A DNA stretch of 64,000 nt from Leptospira_A sp046736045 (GTDB taxonomy: Bacteria; Spirochaetota; Leptospiria; Leptospirales; Leptospiraceae). Within the stretch, counting starts at the first letter, position 1. Every line of letters begins with the position of its first letter. The notes under the pieces are model-generated. The model was not told where the DNA came from. It saw nothing but the letters and a program-made list of their open reading frames with translations, and did no database searches. Both the position numbers and the translations under genes were made by a program. This document shows positions 24,274 to 33,234 of the stretch, in pieces. The stretch lies in assembly GCF_046736045.1 (NCBI RefSeq), contig NZ_CP177134.1, positions 62,001 through 126,000 of the forward strand. The letters run 5' to 3'.

Positions 24274-26250
24274 GTGACACCCGTTTCACGCACAGAAGCT
24301 CATCGAGTATTTGCAGATCTATATCGCAAAACCAGAACCCCTGAACACCAACAACTGATAGATGAAGCTATCCTAAAATCAAACGACGTATTCATTCGTA
24401 TTGACCTGATCCGAAAAGTAGATGAGGACATATTAAACAAAAAAAAGGGAGTCGAAGAAAAAAAGAAACCTGCCCCAGAAGAAAGACAAAGTTCAAGTTC
24501 TTCCTATTCAAGAGACAATGGTTCCTCTTCCCAAGACAATAAACAAAGATCGGAAAAAAGATTAAGATCTCCCAGCGAACTGGTAACAGTCGATAGCATC
24601 AAACAAAAACAAGGTCCCGTAAAAAAGAAAACTAACGATACAAAATCGGGAGGGGGACTGCTTGCCGGACTTTTCGGTGGTGGCGGAGGTGGTGGCACTT
24701 CCTCCATTGGAAAATTTGCAAAAGATACGGCTGCCATCGACATAGGATTGTTCGGAAGAAACCCTACCATCTCTACCGGTGTGGAAAAACTATTCCGAAC
24801 TTTGAAAGAAGACACAATCATTCCCACCATTCAGGCACTTCGTATGGCGGAACAACAAGGTTGGAGATTATGGACTCCTCTTGTTTATAATGTAATCAAC
24901 AATTATAATAAATTTTTTAACGCATTCGTATCTCTCGATTCTTTATTTTTGGATAAAATTTCACCTGAAATATTTTTAGATCGTTCGATCAAAATGCAGA
25001 TGTTTTATGTGCGCTTTCTTCAAAGAGACGATGCACGCCAAATCATTTTGGATCATTTGCCCGAAGTTGTAAAACAAGATGATAAGTTGGTTTCCAAACT
25101 GCCGGTCGTTATGGATGGAATCAGTTTCGGTCTTGCATTGGAATCAACCAGGCCTAAACTAACAGATGCTATTACTGCTTTTTATATCGTCTCCAAAAAG
25201 AAAATGTTTTCCTGGCAGGAAATTGTTGCCGATTTAAAAGTTCCCGCCATCCAGGAACATAAATTCCAGGCAGCACGTGAAATTCAAAAAGAAGTAGAGA
25301 TCACCGTTGCAAAAATTTCGGATGATATCAATACAAGGGTTTTCAAAAAAGAAGAATTGCAGAACCTACGTTCCCGTTATTTTTCCATTGATGATAAAGG
25401 CAAAATCAGTTTTGATTTTTTGAACGGAGTTGTGGATGATTATATGGCGCATCACATGCCAGACAGCGCCCGCAGCCAAACAATAAAAAACTCATACAAA
25501 TCCCAACCTCATCGTCTGGTTTATCTGCTTCTCCGCGACATCCAAACCGTTTATATCAACTTGTTGGAAGGTTACGTAAGACTTGGCGACAAAAACCAAA
25601 ATCAGGATTTGTTACTCGTACAACCGGGTCTTTTTAAAGCTGAGATTGAAATCATGAACAATCTGGTGAGAACCATTGATAATTTCAACCGCAAGTTCCC
25701 AAGCTTTCAATATACATTTCAACAGTATAACGGTGATTATAACAAAGGGACTGTCGACCAAATTGCCAACACAATTCTCTCTGCACTGACCGAATCCGCA
25801 GAGTTTTTCGGAAACTTTGCAAACAAACTCAACATCATTATAGAAAACCATCTGATGGCGAAACAAACCGAATCCAGGGGAAAAACATCAGACAAAATTT
25901 CTTTAACAAAAGAAAAGGTAATCGAAGAAATCAAAATCATGCAAAGATTCATTCCTCACCACGATAAAGCAGTCGTTGCGAAAGAAAGAATCAATGGAAT
26001 GTATGTGGAAGATGTTCTCACTCAGTTCACAAAATATTTGTACAACTATGCAGTTATTTTCAAAGATTTGCAAACAACCACCAAACTGACTGCACATAGA
26101 AAAATAGAACAAGAACTGATCAAGCTGCATAAAGAATACGAAAGACTGACCTACTCTTCGTTTAATTCCGAATCATACAAATCGACTTCCGCAGATTCAG
26201 AGTCTTCTTCAGAAGAAGATACTGAGGAAGTTTCTTCCGAATCAACATAA
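24274..26250 (+). CDS. Large cytoplasmic spirochaetal protein of unknown function
   Basis: Protein of 658 aa with no signal peptide or membrane span. An N-terminal helical part (1-65) leads into a low-complexity linker (about 65-145) rich in Lys, Ser and Glu, followed by a glycine run (GLFGGGGGGGTSS). A long alpha-helical body (about 150-630) follows and an acidic Ser/Glu tail (DSESSSEEDTEEVSSEST) ends it. The body weakly recalls a spirochaete-specific family of unknown function (DUF5312-like), at low confidence. The GTG start has AAGGA at 24263-24267. It sits between the LolA-like gene and trpS with very short gaps. Confidence 0.75.
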   Translation: MTPVSRTEAHRVFADLYRKTRTPEHQQLIDEAILKSNDVFIRIDLIRKVDEDILNKKKGVEEKKKPAPEERQSSSSSYSRDNGSSSQDNKQRSEKRLRSPSELVTVDSIKQKQGPVKKKTNDTKSGGGLLAGLFGGGGGGGTSSIGKFAKDTAAIDIGLFGRNPTISTGVEKLFRTLKEDTIIPTIQALRMAEQQGWRLWTPLVYNVINNYNKFFNAFVSLDSLFLDKISPEIFLDRSIKMQMFYVRFLQRDDARQIILDHLPEVVKQDDKLVSKLPVVMDGISFGLALESTRPKLTDAITAFYIVSKKKMFSWQEIVADLKVPAIQEHKFQAAREIQKEVEITVAKISDDINTRVFKKEELQNLRSRYFSIDDKGKISFDFLNGVVDDYMAHHMPDSARSQTIKNSYKSQPHRLVYLLLRDIQTVYINLLEGYVRLGDKNQNQDLLLVQPGLFKAEIEIMNNLVRTIDNFNRKFPSFQYTFQQYNGDYNKGTVDQIANTILSALTESAEFFGNFANKLNIIIENHLMAKQTESRGKTSDKISLTKEKVIEEIKIMQRFIPHHDKAVVAKERINGMYVEDVLTQFTKYLYNYAVIFKDLQTTTKLTAHRKIEQELIKLHKEYERLTYSSFNSESYKSTSADSESSSEEDTEEVSSEST

Positions 26251-26267
26251 AAAAGTCCGGCCATTCC

Positions 26268-27236
26268 ATGAAAATTTTAACAGGTGTACAACCCTCAGGC
26301 AAACTCCATCTAGGAAATTACTTTTCGGCGATAGGAAAAATTCTCAATTACCAAAACAAAGCGGAGTTGATGCTTTTCATTGCCAACTTACATGCATTAA
26401 CAACTTTTTCCTCCAAAGAAAATCTGAAAGAAAATACAATATCAGCAGCCTTGGATTTGTTAGCACTCGGAGTTGACCCCGACAAAACCACTTTTTGGAT
26501 TCAAAGCGATGTTCCCGAAGTAACGGAACTCACATGGTATTTATCTCAATCCATCACAGTTTCCCAGTTGCAGCTTGCCCATTCATTCAAAGACAAAGTG
26601 GCGAAGGGATTTGTTCCGGGAGCAGGACTTTTCACCTACCCGATTCTCATGGCATCCGATATTTTGCTTTATTCCGCTGACAAAGTGCCAGTAGGAAAAG
26701 ATCAAAAACAACATCTGGAATTTACGAGAGATATCGCGGAAAGATTCAATGCAGGTTTTGGAAATGTACTTACTGTTCCCGAACCGGATATTGATGAGAA
26801 CACCGCCACCATACCGGGTGTAGACGGTGCCAAAATGTCAAAATCTTATAAGAACACAATTGATCTCTTCGGGACGGAAAAAGAAATCAAAAAGGCAATC
26901 ATGTCGATTGTGAGCGATTCCAAAGAAGTTGCCGAACCGAAAGACCCGGACACCTCCATCATATTCCAGATTCATTCTTTGTTTTTAAATGATGAAGAAA
27001 AAAAGGCTCTTAAAACCAAATACGAATCAGGTGGAGTCGGATACGGTGATTTGAAAAAATCCCTTTTGGAACAAGTCATGAATCATTTCGAACCGTTTCG
27101 AAAAAAAAGAGATTTACTTTCGAATGACTTGAGTTATGTGAATGAAACCTTGGCAAAAGGAAAAACAAAAGCTCAAGAGATCGCTCGCAAAAAAATCGAA
27201 GAAGTCCGTAAGGCTCTAGGAATTTATCCTTTTTAG
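26268..27236 (+). CDS. trpS: Tryptophanyl-tRNA synthetase
   Basis: Class I aminoacyl-tRNA synthetase (322 aa) that charges tRNA-Trp. TGVQPSGKLHLGNYFSAIG (about residues 5-23) contains the HIGH-equivalent HLGN, GAGLFTYPILMASDILLY is the tryptophan-binding segment, VPVGKDQKQHLEFTRDIAER follows, and GAKMSKSYKNTIDLFG (about 187-202) holds the KMSKS loop. The length is that of the bacterial single-domain form. The gene is the last of a run starting at etfB; a short hairpin with a T tract follows. Confidence 0.97.
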   Translation: MKILTGVQPSGKLHLGNYFSAIGKILNYQNKAELMLFIANLHALTTFSSKENLKENTISAALDLLALGVDPDKTTFWIQSDVPEVTELTWYLSQSITVSQLQLAHSFKDKVAKGFVPGAGLFTYPILMASDILLYSADKVPVGKDQKQHLEFTRDIAERFNAGFGNVLTVPEPDIDENTATIPGVDGAKMSKSYKNTIDLFGTEKEIKKAIMSIVSDSKEVAEPKDPDTSIIFQIHSLFLNDEEKKALKTKYESGGVGYGDLKKSLLEQVMNHFEPFRKKRDLLSNDLSYVNETLAKGKTKAQEIARKKIEEVRKALGIYPF

Positions 27237-27238
27237 CC

Positions 27239-27260
27239 AAAAAGGCGAACCTTTTTCTTT
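27239..27260 (+). terminator. Probable intrinsic terminator of trpS
   Basis: AAAAAGG (27239-27245) and CCTTTTT (27250-27256) form a seven-base stem around CGAA, followed by a T-rich stretch. It starts three bases after the trpS stop and separates it from comEC. Confidence 0.6.
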
Positions 27261-27311
27261 TATTTTCAACTCGAACGATTCCAAAGTCTCCGTTTTTCAA
27301 CCTTATGCGGT

Positions 27312-29258
27312 ATGAACTCGCCTCCGCTTCCTTCCCTTTGGCCCGCTTCCGGCGGGGGAATGATTTCACTCGGAATTTGTTCCATTGCATTATTTCATAA
27401 AGTCTGTCCGAACATTCCCGGATTTTCCATCCTACTACTATTCGTTGTTATTTGCTCTCTATTTCTCCCTACTTTTCTTTTTAAATTTATAAAATCCGAT
27501 CTTCGGAAAAGGTTTTCCTATCTGATCATAGGATTTTTCATTTTCGGATGTTTTCAAATCTACTTTCCTGAAGGTTTTTCAAAAGAAAAAAAAACGGACA
27601 GAACCGGTATTCCATATCAATTCCGGGAAGAAATCGGAAGTTTACTCAAAGATAGTAAGCTTCCCAAAGAACTGGTATTAGTTGCTGAAGGACTGGTCCT
27701 CGGATCCAGCAAATCCTTGCCCAAATCAGTCAAACAGGAAGCGAAAGAAGGAGGAGTATTGCACTTGTTTGCTGCCTCCGGACTCCATTTGGGAATCTAT
27801 CTGGGTTTTTGTTTGCTTTTTCTCAAAAGAGTCTTTTGGTTTTCCAGAATCATTCCTATCCTTATTTCCCTATTGCTCGGATATTTTTATCTTTATCTTT
27901 TGAATTTTCCTGTTTCCTTTGTAAGGGCTTATTCATTTGCCTTCTACAGTTTGTTCGGTGTGATTGTTTATAAGAAAGCGCATCCTTCCGATACATTATT
28001 TTATTCCGGCGCTACGATTGTTTTGTTTTTTCCTGAAGACTATTTGAGTGTGGGGTTTTTGTTATCATTTGGAGCCGTATTCGGAATCTTTTTTTTAAAA
28101 CCGGCCATCGACAAAGTTCTATTCCCAAATCTTTCCCATTTCCTAAAAGACAATCTGACTCTTTCTCTTTCTTGTTCCTTCGGAACATTTCCCTGCTTGG
28201 CTTTCGTATTTCATTCTTTTTCCTTCGGAAGCGTTCTCATCAATTTGATAGTGATACCTTTAGCCGGGATCATACTTCCTCTTCTTTACATTTGTTTGGT
28301 GATACAAAAAATTTCATCTCAATACATAGCAGATCTATCTTGGATGATCACTGATTTCCTACTGAGAATTTTATTAAAATTGGTGACTATATTGCCGGGA
28401 AAGATAGGATTTTATTACGAATGGACGGATAGACAAACAGGTATTTGGTTTTATTTCATTTTTATATTATTTCTTTTCCTGGTGATCTACCGAATGTTCA
28501 GAATGGAAAACCCGATTCAGAAAGTTAAAATCCGTTATTCTATCTTTCATTTTTTGATACTTTCCGTTCTCATTCTGTTTTTTCCCTTTGGAGTTTTTAT
28601 TTTTTCCTACAAACAAAAACAAAACGATCCCTTGGTTTCTATGATTCAAAAAGGAAATGCTTTCTTTTCCAGAGGAGAAAGGATTTTGATTTTGGGAAAT
28701 TGTTATTCCAACCACCAATTTGAAAAATTCAAGAAAGAACAAAACTTTCAAAACACCAGATTTATCTTTTTCGAAAAAGAATCCTGTTTGCGTTATGTGT
28801 TAGATATCAAGAAAACTATTTTAAAAACGGACGAAGCTACCGGAGTTTCCATCACAACCAGCGAAGAAAAACTATCACCCTGGTTGGAAAAGATCGGTTC
28901 TAGGAATGTAGAATTCAAAATTGATCGGTCTGAAACTTTACCTTTGGTTTTTTCCGGAATGGAAAATCCGATTCCCATACTTCGTTATACAGGTGATAAA
29001 AAGAAGTTTTCCAAGTTATTGGAAATCACTTCTCTCTATGAAAAAAACTGGAAACGGTCGGGACTCAATCCGAAAACCACTCAGGCAGGTGTCTTGTTAC
29101 TTGATTTTCCCAAATGGACAAAAGAAAATCCGGAAGACTGGAAAAAATACCAAAAACTTCTTGGGATTTCTTCTTACTGGAAAATTATAAGCGTAGAGGA
29201 ACTACTTGTACGCTCCCATAACCAAACTATCCGAAATCAAAAATTTTCTTTCCTCTAA
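27312..29258 (+). CDS. comEC: ComEC/Rec2-family DNA uptake channel, divergent C-terminus
   Basis: Polytopic membrane protein of 648 aa. GVLHLFAASGLHLGIYLGFC (about residues 148-167) is the hallmark HLxAxSGLHL motif of the competence domain, followed by a cluster of about eight membrane helices to about residue 430. ComEC forms the inner-membrane channel for single-stranded DNA during natural transformation. The C-terminal 215 residues lack the HxHxDH metallo-beta-lactamase motif found in many ComEC proteins, and look like a smaller soluble domain. No other competence genes lie in the window. The 3' end overlaps the rsmA start by 53 bases. Confidence 0.85.
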   Translation: MNSPPLPSLWPASGGGMISLGICSIALFHKVCPNIPGFSILLLFVVICSLFLPTFLFKFIKSDLRKRFSYLIIGFFIFGCFQIYFPEGFSKEKKTDRTGIPYQFREEIGSLLKDSKLPKELVLVAEGLVLGSSKSLPKSVKQEAKEGGVLHLFAASGLHLGIYLGFCLLFLKRVFWFSRIIPILISLLLGYFYLYLLNFPVSFVRAYSFAFYSLFGVIVYKKAHPSDTLFYSGATIVLFFPEDYLSVGFLLSFGAVFGIFFLKPAIDKVLFPNLSHFLKDNLTLSLSCSFGTFPCLAFVFHSFSFGSVLINLIVIPLAGIILPLLYICLVIQKISSQYIADLSWMITDFLLRILLKLVTILPGKIGFYYEWTDRQTGIWFYFIFILFLFLVIYRMFRMENPIQKVKIRYSIFHFLILSVLILFFPFGVFIFSYKQKQNDPLVSMIQKGNAFFSRGERILILGNCYSNHQFEKFKKEQNFQNTRFIFFEKESCLRYVLDIKKTILKTDEATGVSITTSEEKLSPWLEKIGSRNVEFKIDRSETLPLVFSGMENPIPILRYTGDKKKFSKLLEITSLYEKNWKRSGLNPKTTQAGVLLLDFPKWTKENPEDWKKYQKLLGISSYWKIISVEELLVRSHNQTIRNQKFSFL

Positions 29259-30072
29259 CTCGCTCGTTGCACAAAAGAAATTCGGACAAAACTTCCTCAT
29301 CGACGGGAATATAGTTCGTTACATCGCGGAGTGTAGCAAAGAGTTTTTTGAAAAAGAAACCGTGGAACTGGCGGAAATAGGAATCGGCCTCGGAACACTT
29401 ACCTATCCTATTCTGGAATTTGAAAGGCCTACTCATCTTTTTGAAATTGACCGTGCTTATATCGAACTTGCCAAAACAACTTACCTCAATTTATTTCCGA
29501 AAGCAGTTCTATACGAAGGTGATGCACTGGAAAATCTGCATCATATATTTTCAAAGGAAGTATTCATTTTCGGAAACCTTCCATACCACCTAACAAGCAA
29601 AATTCTAACCATCGTCGCCACCGAATTTGAATATTGGAAAGGCGGGGTTTTTATGGTTCAAAAAGAATTCGCAGAGCGGGTCACAGGAGAAATTTCTTCT
29701 CTTTCCATATTTTTAGAAGGTATGGGAAAAATAGAATTCCTGAAAAAAGTAAATAAAAAATGTTTCTATCCAGCTCCCAAAATTGATTCCGCTTTGATTC
29801 GGATCATTCCACGCCCTCCTTCGGAACGGTTATTCCATTCCAAAAAGGACATTCAAATCTGGTCGAGGCTACTTCGAACTTTTTTTTGGGGGAAAAGAAA
29901 ACAAATCCAAGTTAGTTTAAGGGATTCTCCTTTTTCCCAGGAACCCGGATTCCAAGAAGCAGTCAGAAAGGCCTGGGAAAAAACAAACATCTCTCCCACT
30001 TCCCGCCCGGAAGAATTGAACCGAAAACAATTTCTGACCCTTGGTCAAGAATTACTTGACCTTTTGTCATAA
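29206..30072 (+). CDS. rsmA: 16S rRNA (adenine 1518/1519-N6) dimethyltransferase
   Basis: RsmA (KsgA) dimethylates two adjacent adenines near the 3' end of 16S rRNA, a late step in small-subunit assembly. In its 288 aa, KKFGQNFLIDGNIVRYIAE (about residues 24-42) is the N-terminal signature, AEIGIGLGTLTYPILE (about 57-72) is the SAM-binding loop, and FGNLPYHLTSKILT (about 122-135) is the catalytic NLPY motif. The C-terminal helical domain (about 195-288) is present. The start is TTG at 29206 with AGAGGA (29195-29200), inside comEC. Translation is probably coupled to the upstream gene. Confidence 0.95.
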   Translation: MYAPITKLSEIKNFLSSNSLVAQKKFGQNFLIDGNIVRYIAECSKEFFEKETVELAEIGIGLGTLTYPILEFERPTHLFEIDRAYIELAKTTYLNLFPKAVLYEGDALENLHHIFSKEVFIFGNLPYHLTSKILTIVATEFEYWKGGVFMVQKEFAERVTGEISSLSIFLEGMGKIEFLKKVNKKCFYPAPKIDSALIRIIPRPPSERLFHSKKDIQIWSRLLRTFFWGKRKQIQVSLRDSPFSQEPGFQEAVRKAWEKTNISPTSRPEELNRKQFLTLGQELLDLLS

Positions 30073-30093
30073 AACGGGCAAAACTATTTCGTT

Positions 30094-31350
30094 ATGTTCG
30101 AAAATTTCACACCTCCGCCATTTGTTACATTTGCTATCCCCGTCTTCTTTTTGTTGATCGGGATAGAAGTGCTCATCGGTATCAAAAAACAAAAAGAATT
30201 TTACCGATTGAATGACTCCATTGCCGACCTAAGCACAGGAATTATTTCCCAGCTTTGGGGACTTTTTCAAAAAGGAGCCGGTCTAGTTGCCTATTTTTAT
30301 ATCTACGAACACTTTCGAATTTTCGAATTTTCTTTAACAAACCCATTGGCTTGGGTGCTTTGCATCCTCGGTTGGGATTTCTGCTATTATTGGGCGCACA
30401 GATTGGCACATGAAGTGAACTTCTTTTGGGCGGGACATGTCATCCACCACCACAGTGAAGAATACAATTTAGTAGTAGCACTTCGTCAAACCGGACTCGG
30501 CGGACTTTTTTCCTGGGTTTTTTATGTACCATTAGCTCTCATCGGATTTCACCCTTGGATGTATCTAGGCAGCGGACAACTCAATCTGATCTATCAATTT
30601 TGGGTCCATACGAAAGCGGTGAAACGAATCGGAAAGGTAGGCGAATATCTATTGTCCACTCCTTCCCACCACAGAGTCCATCATGCAATCAATCCCAAAT
30701 ACATTGATCGCAATCACGGGGGAATTTTCATCATTTGGGATCGAATGTTCGGAACTTTCCAAGTGGAAGAAGAGGAATGCGTTTACGGAACAGTCAAACC
30801 TCTCAAAAGTTTCAATCCTGTCTTTGCCAATTACCATTATTATGCAGATCTTTTCAAACAGTCCTTTCATGCGAAAGGAATCCTTAACAAAATCAAAGTT
30901 TTCCTGATGCCACCAGGTTGGTATCCTGCAGAAGGAAATCAACCGGCAGGTTTTCTTCCCATTCCGGAAGTGAGCGCCAGAAGTTTTGTAAAATATGATC
31001 CAAAACCGAATGGAGAAGTTCGTTCTTATACAACTGCATGGTTTGTGGGAGTGCTTTTAGGCTCTTTTGCCTTCTTACTTTTTGTAACTCAGTTCACAAT
31101 ACTCTCCCAAGCACTATTTTCCATCTGGGTGACTCTCTCTTTGATTTCCATCAACGCAATGATCGAAGGAAAATCCTGGGGAGGCACACTGGAAATCATC
31201 CGGCTGATCTTAGGATTCGGGCTTTTGGGTTATTTCGGATTGGGATGGATCTCTTATGCCATAGGAATCGTATTTCTTCTGATGGCTGGGTTCTATCTTT
31301 ACCGAAACCAGACCTCGGCACATCGTTCTTTGCAGTTGCAGAACCAATAA
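30094..31350 (+). CDS. Sterol desaturase/fatty acid hydroxylase-family membrane protein
   Basis: Integral membrane di-iron hydroxylase candidate of 418 aa. The histidine motifs run in order: HRLAHEVNFFWAGHVIHHHS (HxxxH and HxxHH, about residues 107-126), then TPSHHRVHHAINPKYIDRNH (HxxHH, about 190-210). Such enzymes use di-iron to hydroxylate or desaturate sterols, fatty acids or alkylglycerols; the layout, ending with an extra cluster of four or so membrane helices after residue 310, is closest to the alkylglycerol-monooxygenase-like branch. The substrate is unknown. It begins 21 bases after rsmA and is probably the last gene of that unit. Confidence 0.85.
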   Translation: MFENFTPPPFVTFAIPVFFLLIGIEVLIGIKKQKEFYRLNDSIADLSTGIISQLWGLFQKGAGLVAYFYIYEHFRIFEFSLTNPLAWVLCILGWDFCYYWAHRLAHEVNFFWAGHVIHHHSEEYNLVVALRQTGLGGLFSWVFYVPLALIGFHPWMYLGSGQLNLIYQFWVHTKAVKRIGKVGEYLLSTPSHHRVHHAINPKYIDRNHGGIFIIWDRMFGTFQVEEEECVYGTVKPLKSFNPVFANYHYYADLFKQSFHAKGILNKIKVFLMPPGWYPAEGNQPAGFLPIPEVSARSFVKYDPKPNGEVRSYTTAWFVGVLLGSFAFLLFVTQFTILSQALFSIWVTLSLISINAMIEGKSWGGTLEIIRLILGFGLLGYFGLGWISYAIGIVFLLMAGFYLYRNQTSAHRSLQLQNQ

Positions 31351-31374
31351 ATAATTTCTTTCCAAATGGAAATC

Positions 31375-31403
31375 CTTCCCGATAGCGAACATCTGTCGGG
31401 AAG
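31375..31403 (+). other. Hairpin after the hydroxylase gene
   Basis: CTTCCCGATAG (31375-31385) and CTGTCGGGAAG (31393-31403) pair over eleven positions with one G-U around a seven-base loop, 24 bases after the stop. No T tract follows, so it may be a Rho-associated or processing hairpin rather than an intrinsic terminator. Confidence 0.5.
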
Positions 31404-31493
31404 TCTCAGATTCTTTCCTCCAAATCCGGTTTCTCCCCTTCTCCTCTCTTCCCAACGTCCGTTTTAAGATTGTCGTTCTGTCGAACTAAGTTA

Positions 31494-31508
31494 ATTATGT
31501 GACATAAT
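31494..31508. promoter_or_regulatory. Operator-like palindrome upstream of the M23 peptidase gene
   Basis: ATTATGT-G-ACATAAT is a perfect seven-base inverted repeat with a one-base centre, about 100 bases before the peptidase ATG. It lies upstream of a possible -35 (TTGACC, 31545-31550), for which no good -10 is seen. The binding factor is unknown. Confidence 0.4.
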
Positions 31509-31605
31509 AAGACATTTTAGTGCCGAATTTTGGGACCCTTTTCCTTGACCAGAAACCTTTCCGTGAGAATTTGGCAGTGCACAATAAAATGTGAGGCTGA
31601 AAACG

Positions 31606-32391
31606 ATGAAACGAAAAAGGTATTTGTTCACTATTCTGGCGGCGATGGTATTTGTAGTTACCTTCTCTGCATTTGCTTCTTACCAGAAGCGAAAAAACGA
31701 ACCCGTCTTTTTAGATAACCACGATTTCCAAAGATACCAAGAGAAATGGGGACTTTGGGTGGATTTCCGCGCGGAAAAAAAGAACCTGTTGGAAAAAGTC
31801 GTAGAATTTGGAGCAGATTACGAAGAAGTAATCAGCCTGAACGCGATCACTGAGAGAGAAAAAGCCAAACTCAGCCGCCCGATTTTCATTCCTTATAGTC
31901 GCGAATATTCTAATTCCCTACAGGAATCGGGAAGTTACCGCGAAGCAACAGACACTCAAATCGACCAATTTATCTGGCCGGTTCTTCCCAATAGCAAAAC
32001 CCGCATTTCTTCCCGAATCGGAAGGAGATGGAACACTCTCCACACCGGTGTCGACATTGCCATTCCCAAAAATTCAATCGTACTCGCTGCGGCAGACGGT
32101 ATGGTTGAGGTTGCAGGAAGAAGCGGTGACTACGGAAATACTGTCAAAATATATCATAATGATCTCAATCACTTCCATACTGTTTACGGTCACAATACAG
32201 CAGTGCTCGTGAAGCCGGGTGACTTTGTAAAAAAAGGACAGATCATTGCTTTCTCCGGAAATACAGGCAAATCCACTGGCCCTCATGTTCATTTTGAAGT
32301 GAGATATCAGAACGTATATCTGAACCCTGAGAACTTCCTGACTCCTTTTGAAGAAGGTGTTGCAACAAGTATGGTGAGTTTCGCAAATTGA
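31606..32391 (+). CDS. M23-family metallopeptidase (murein endopeptidase)
   Basis: Predicted envelope peptidoglycan endopeptidase, 261 aa. An N-terminal membrane anchor or signal helix spans about residues 5-23 (LFTILAAMVFVVTFSAFAS). The catalytic M23/LytM domain is complete and active-looking: SRIGRRWNTLHTGVDIAIPK (HxxxD), then LNHFHTVYGHNTAVLV and the closing GPHVHFEVR (HxH, about residue 227). This contrasts with the degenerate LytM domain at 1.8 kb. The ATG at 31606 is chosen over a GTG five codons upstream because GAGG at 31593-31596 is correctly placed. The next gene begins four bases after the stop. Confidence 0.88.
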   Translation: MKRKRYLFTILAAMVFVVTFSAFASYQKRKNEPVFLDNHDFQRYQEKWGLWVDFRAEKKNLLEKVVEFGADYEEVISLNAITEREKAKLSRPIFIPYSREYSNSLQESGSYREATDTQIDQFIWPVLPNSKTRISSRIGRRWNTLHTGVDIAIPKNSIVLAAADGMVEVAGRSGDYGNTVKIYHNDLNHFHTVYGHNTAVLVKPGDFVKKGQIIAFSGNTGKSTGPHVHFEVRYQNVYLNPENFLTPFEEGVATSMVSFAN

Positions 32392-32395
32392 TTTA

Positions 32396-33223
32396 GTGAC
32401 TTCTTTTCCCCTCAAAAGTTGGGCTCCTTCGGTGCATGCGAGCCTAACTCAAATTATATCTTCCTCTCCCGGTATTGTTTGTTTTGATTTTGATAACACT
32501 CTGATCCGAAATGATTTCGGTGAAAAAATCATGGATGCGGTGATTTCGGAAGGAATGTTATTTCTACCGGATGACCTTTCTTCTTTTTTCAGAGACAAAG
32601 ATTACTGGAAAAACCATAGAACAAAACCAATTTCAGAAAAAGAACATTTGGTTTGGGAAGAATACACCTACCAACTGAAAGAATTCGGCGTGGAAAAAGG
32701 TTACAGGTGGACTTCCTTTATCTTCCAAGGTTATACCAAAGACAGTTTCTACGACTTGTCCAGACGCACTTGGAAAAAGGTAGCAAACCTCGATGAGAAA
32801 CTCGCAGTCATTCCCCAAAGAGAAATGCTCGATCTCATTCAATTTTTATACTCATATGATTGGAAAGTATACATTGTCACGGCTTCTCCCGAAAGCGGGA
32901 TCGCTGCAATCGCACGTGATTTTTCGATCAAAGAAGAGAATGTCATCGGGATGGTTCAGAAAAAAAATCCAAATGGAACCTATTCCCACGAAATCATAGA
33001 ACCTTATACTTATGGAGAGGGAAAAGTAAAAGCGATCCAGTCAAGGATCGGAGAAATGCCCGATTTGGTATTCGGAGATTCTTTCAACGACTTCCCCATG
33101 TTATGTTATGCAAACAAACTGGGAGTGGCCATCGACAAAGGAAATCCTGATTTTGTAAAAGCTTGTTCGGAAAAAGCAATCGCCATCCAACCTTATTTCA
33201 CACTCACAGCCCAAACAAAATAA
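32396..33223 (+). CDS. HAD-superfamily phosphatase (SerB-like)
   Basis: Haloacid-dehalogenase-type phosphohydrolase of 275 aa. GIVCFDFDNTLIRNDFGEKI (about residues 26-45) is motif I with the nucleophile Asp and acid Asp, VYIVTASPES (about 155) is motif II, and LVFGDSFNDFPML (about 223-235) is motif III/IV with the metal-binding Asp pair. The large helical cap between motifs I and II is of the C1 type seen in phosphoserine phosphatase-like (HAD-IB) enzymes. Substrate is not predictable. It starts with GTG four bases after the M23 peptidase gene and ends 11 bases before rsmI. Confidence 0.85.
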   Translation: MTSFPLKSWAPSVHASLTQIISSSPGIVCFDFDNTLIRNDFGEKIMDAVISEGMLFLPDDLSSFFRDKDYWKNHRTKPISEKEHLVWEEYTYQLKEFGVEKGYRWTSFIFQGYTKDSFYDLSRRTWKKVANLDEKLAVIPQREMLDLIQFLYSYDWKVYIVTASPESGIAAIARDFSIKEENVIGMVQKKNPNGTYSHEIIEPYTYGEGKVKAIQSRIGEMPDLVFGDSFNDFPMLCYANKLGVAIDKGNPDFVKACSEKAIAIQPYFTLTAQTK

Positions 33224-33234
33224 ACGATTTATAT

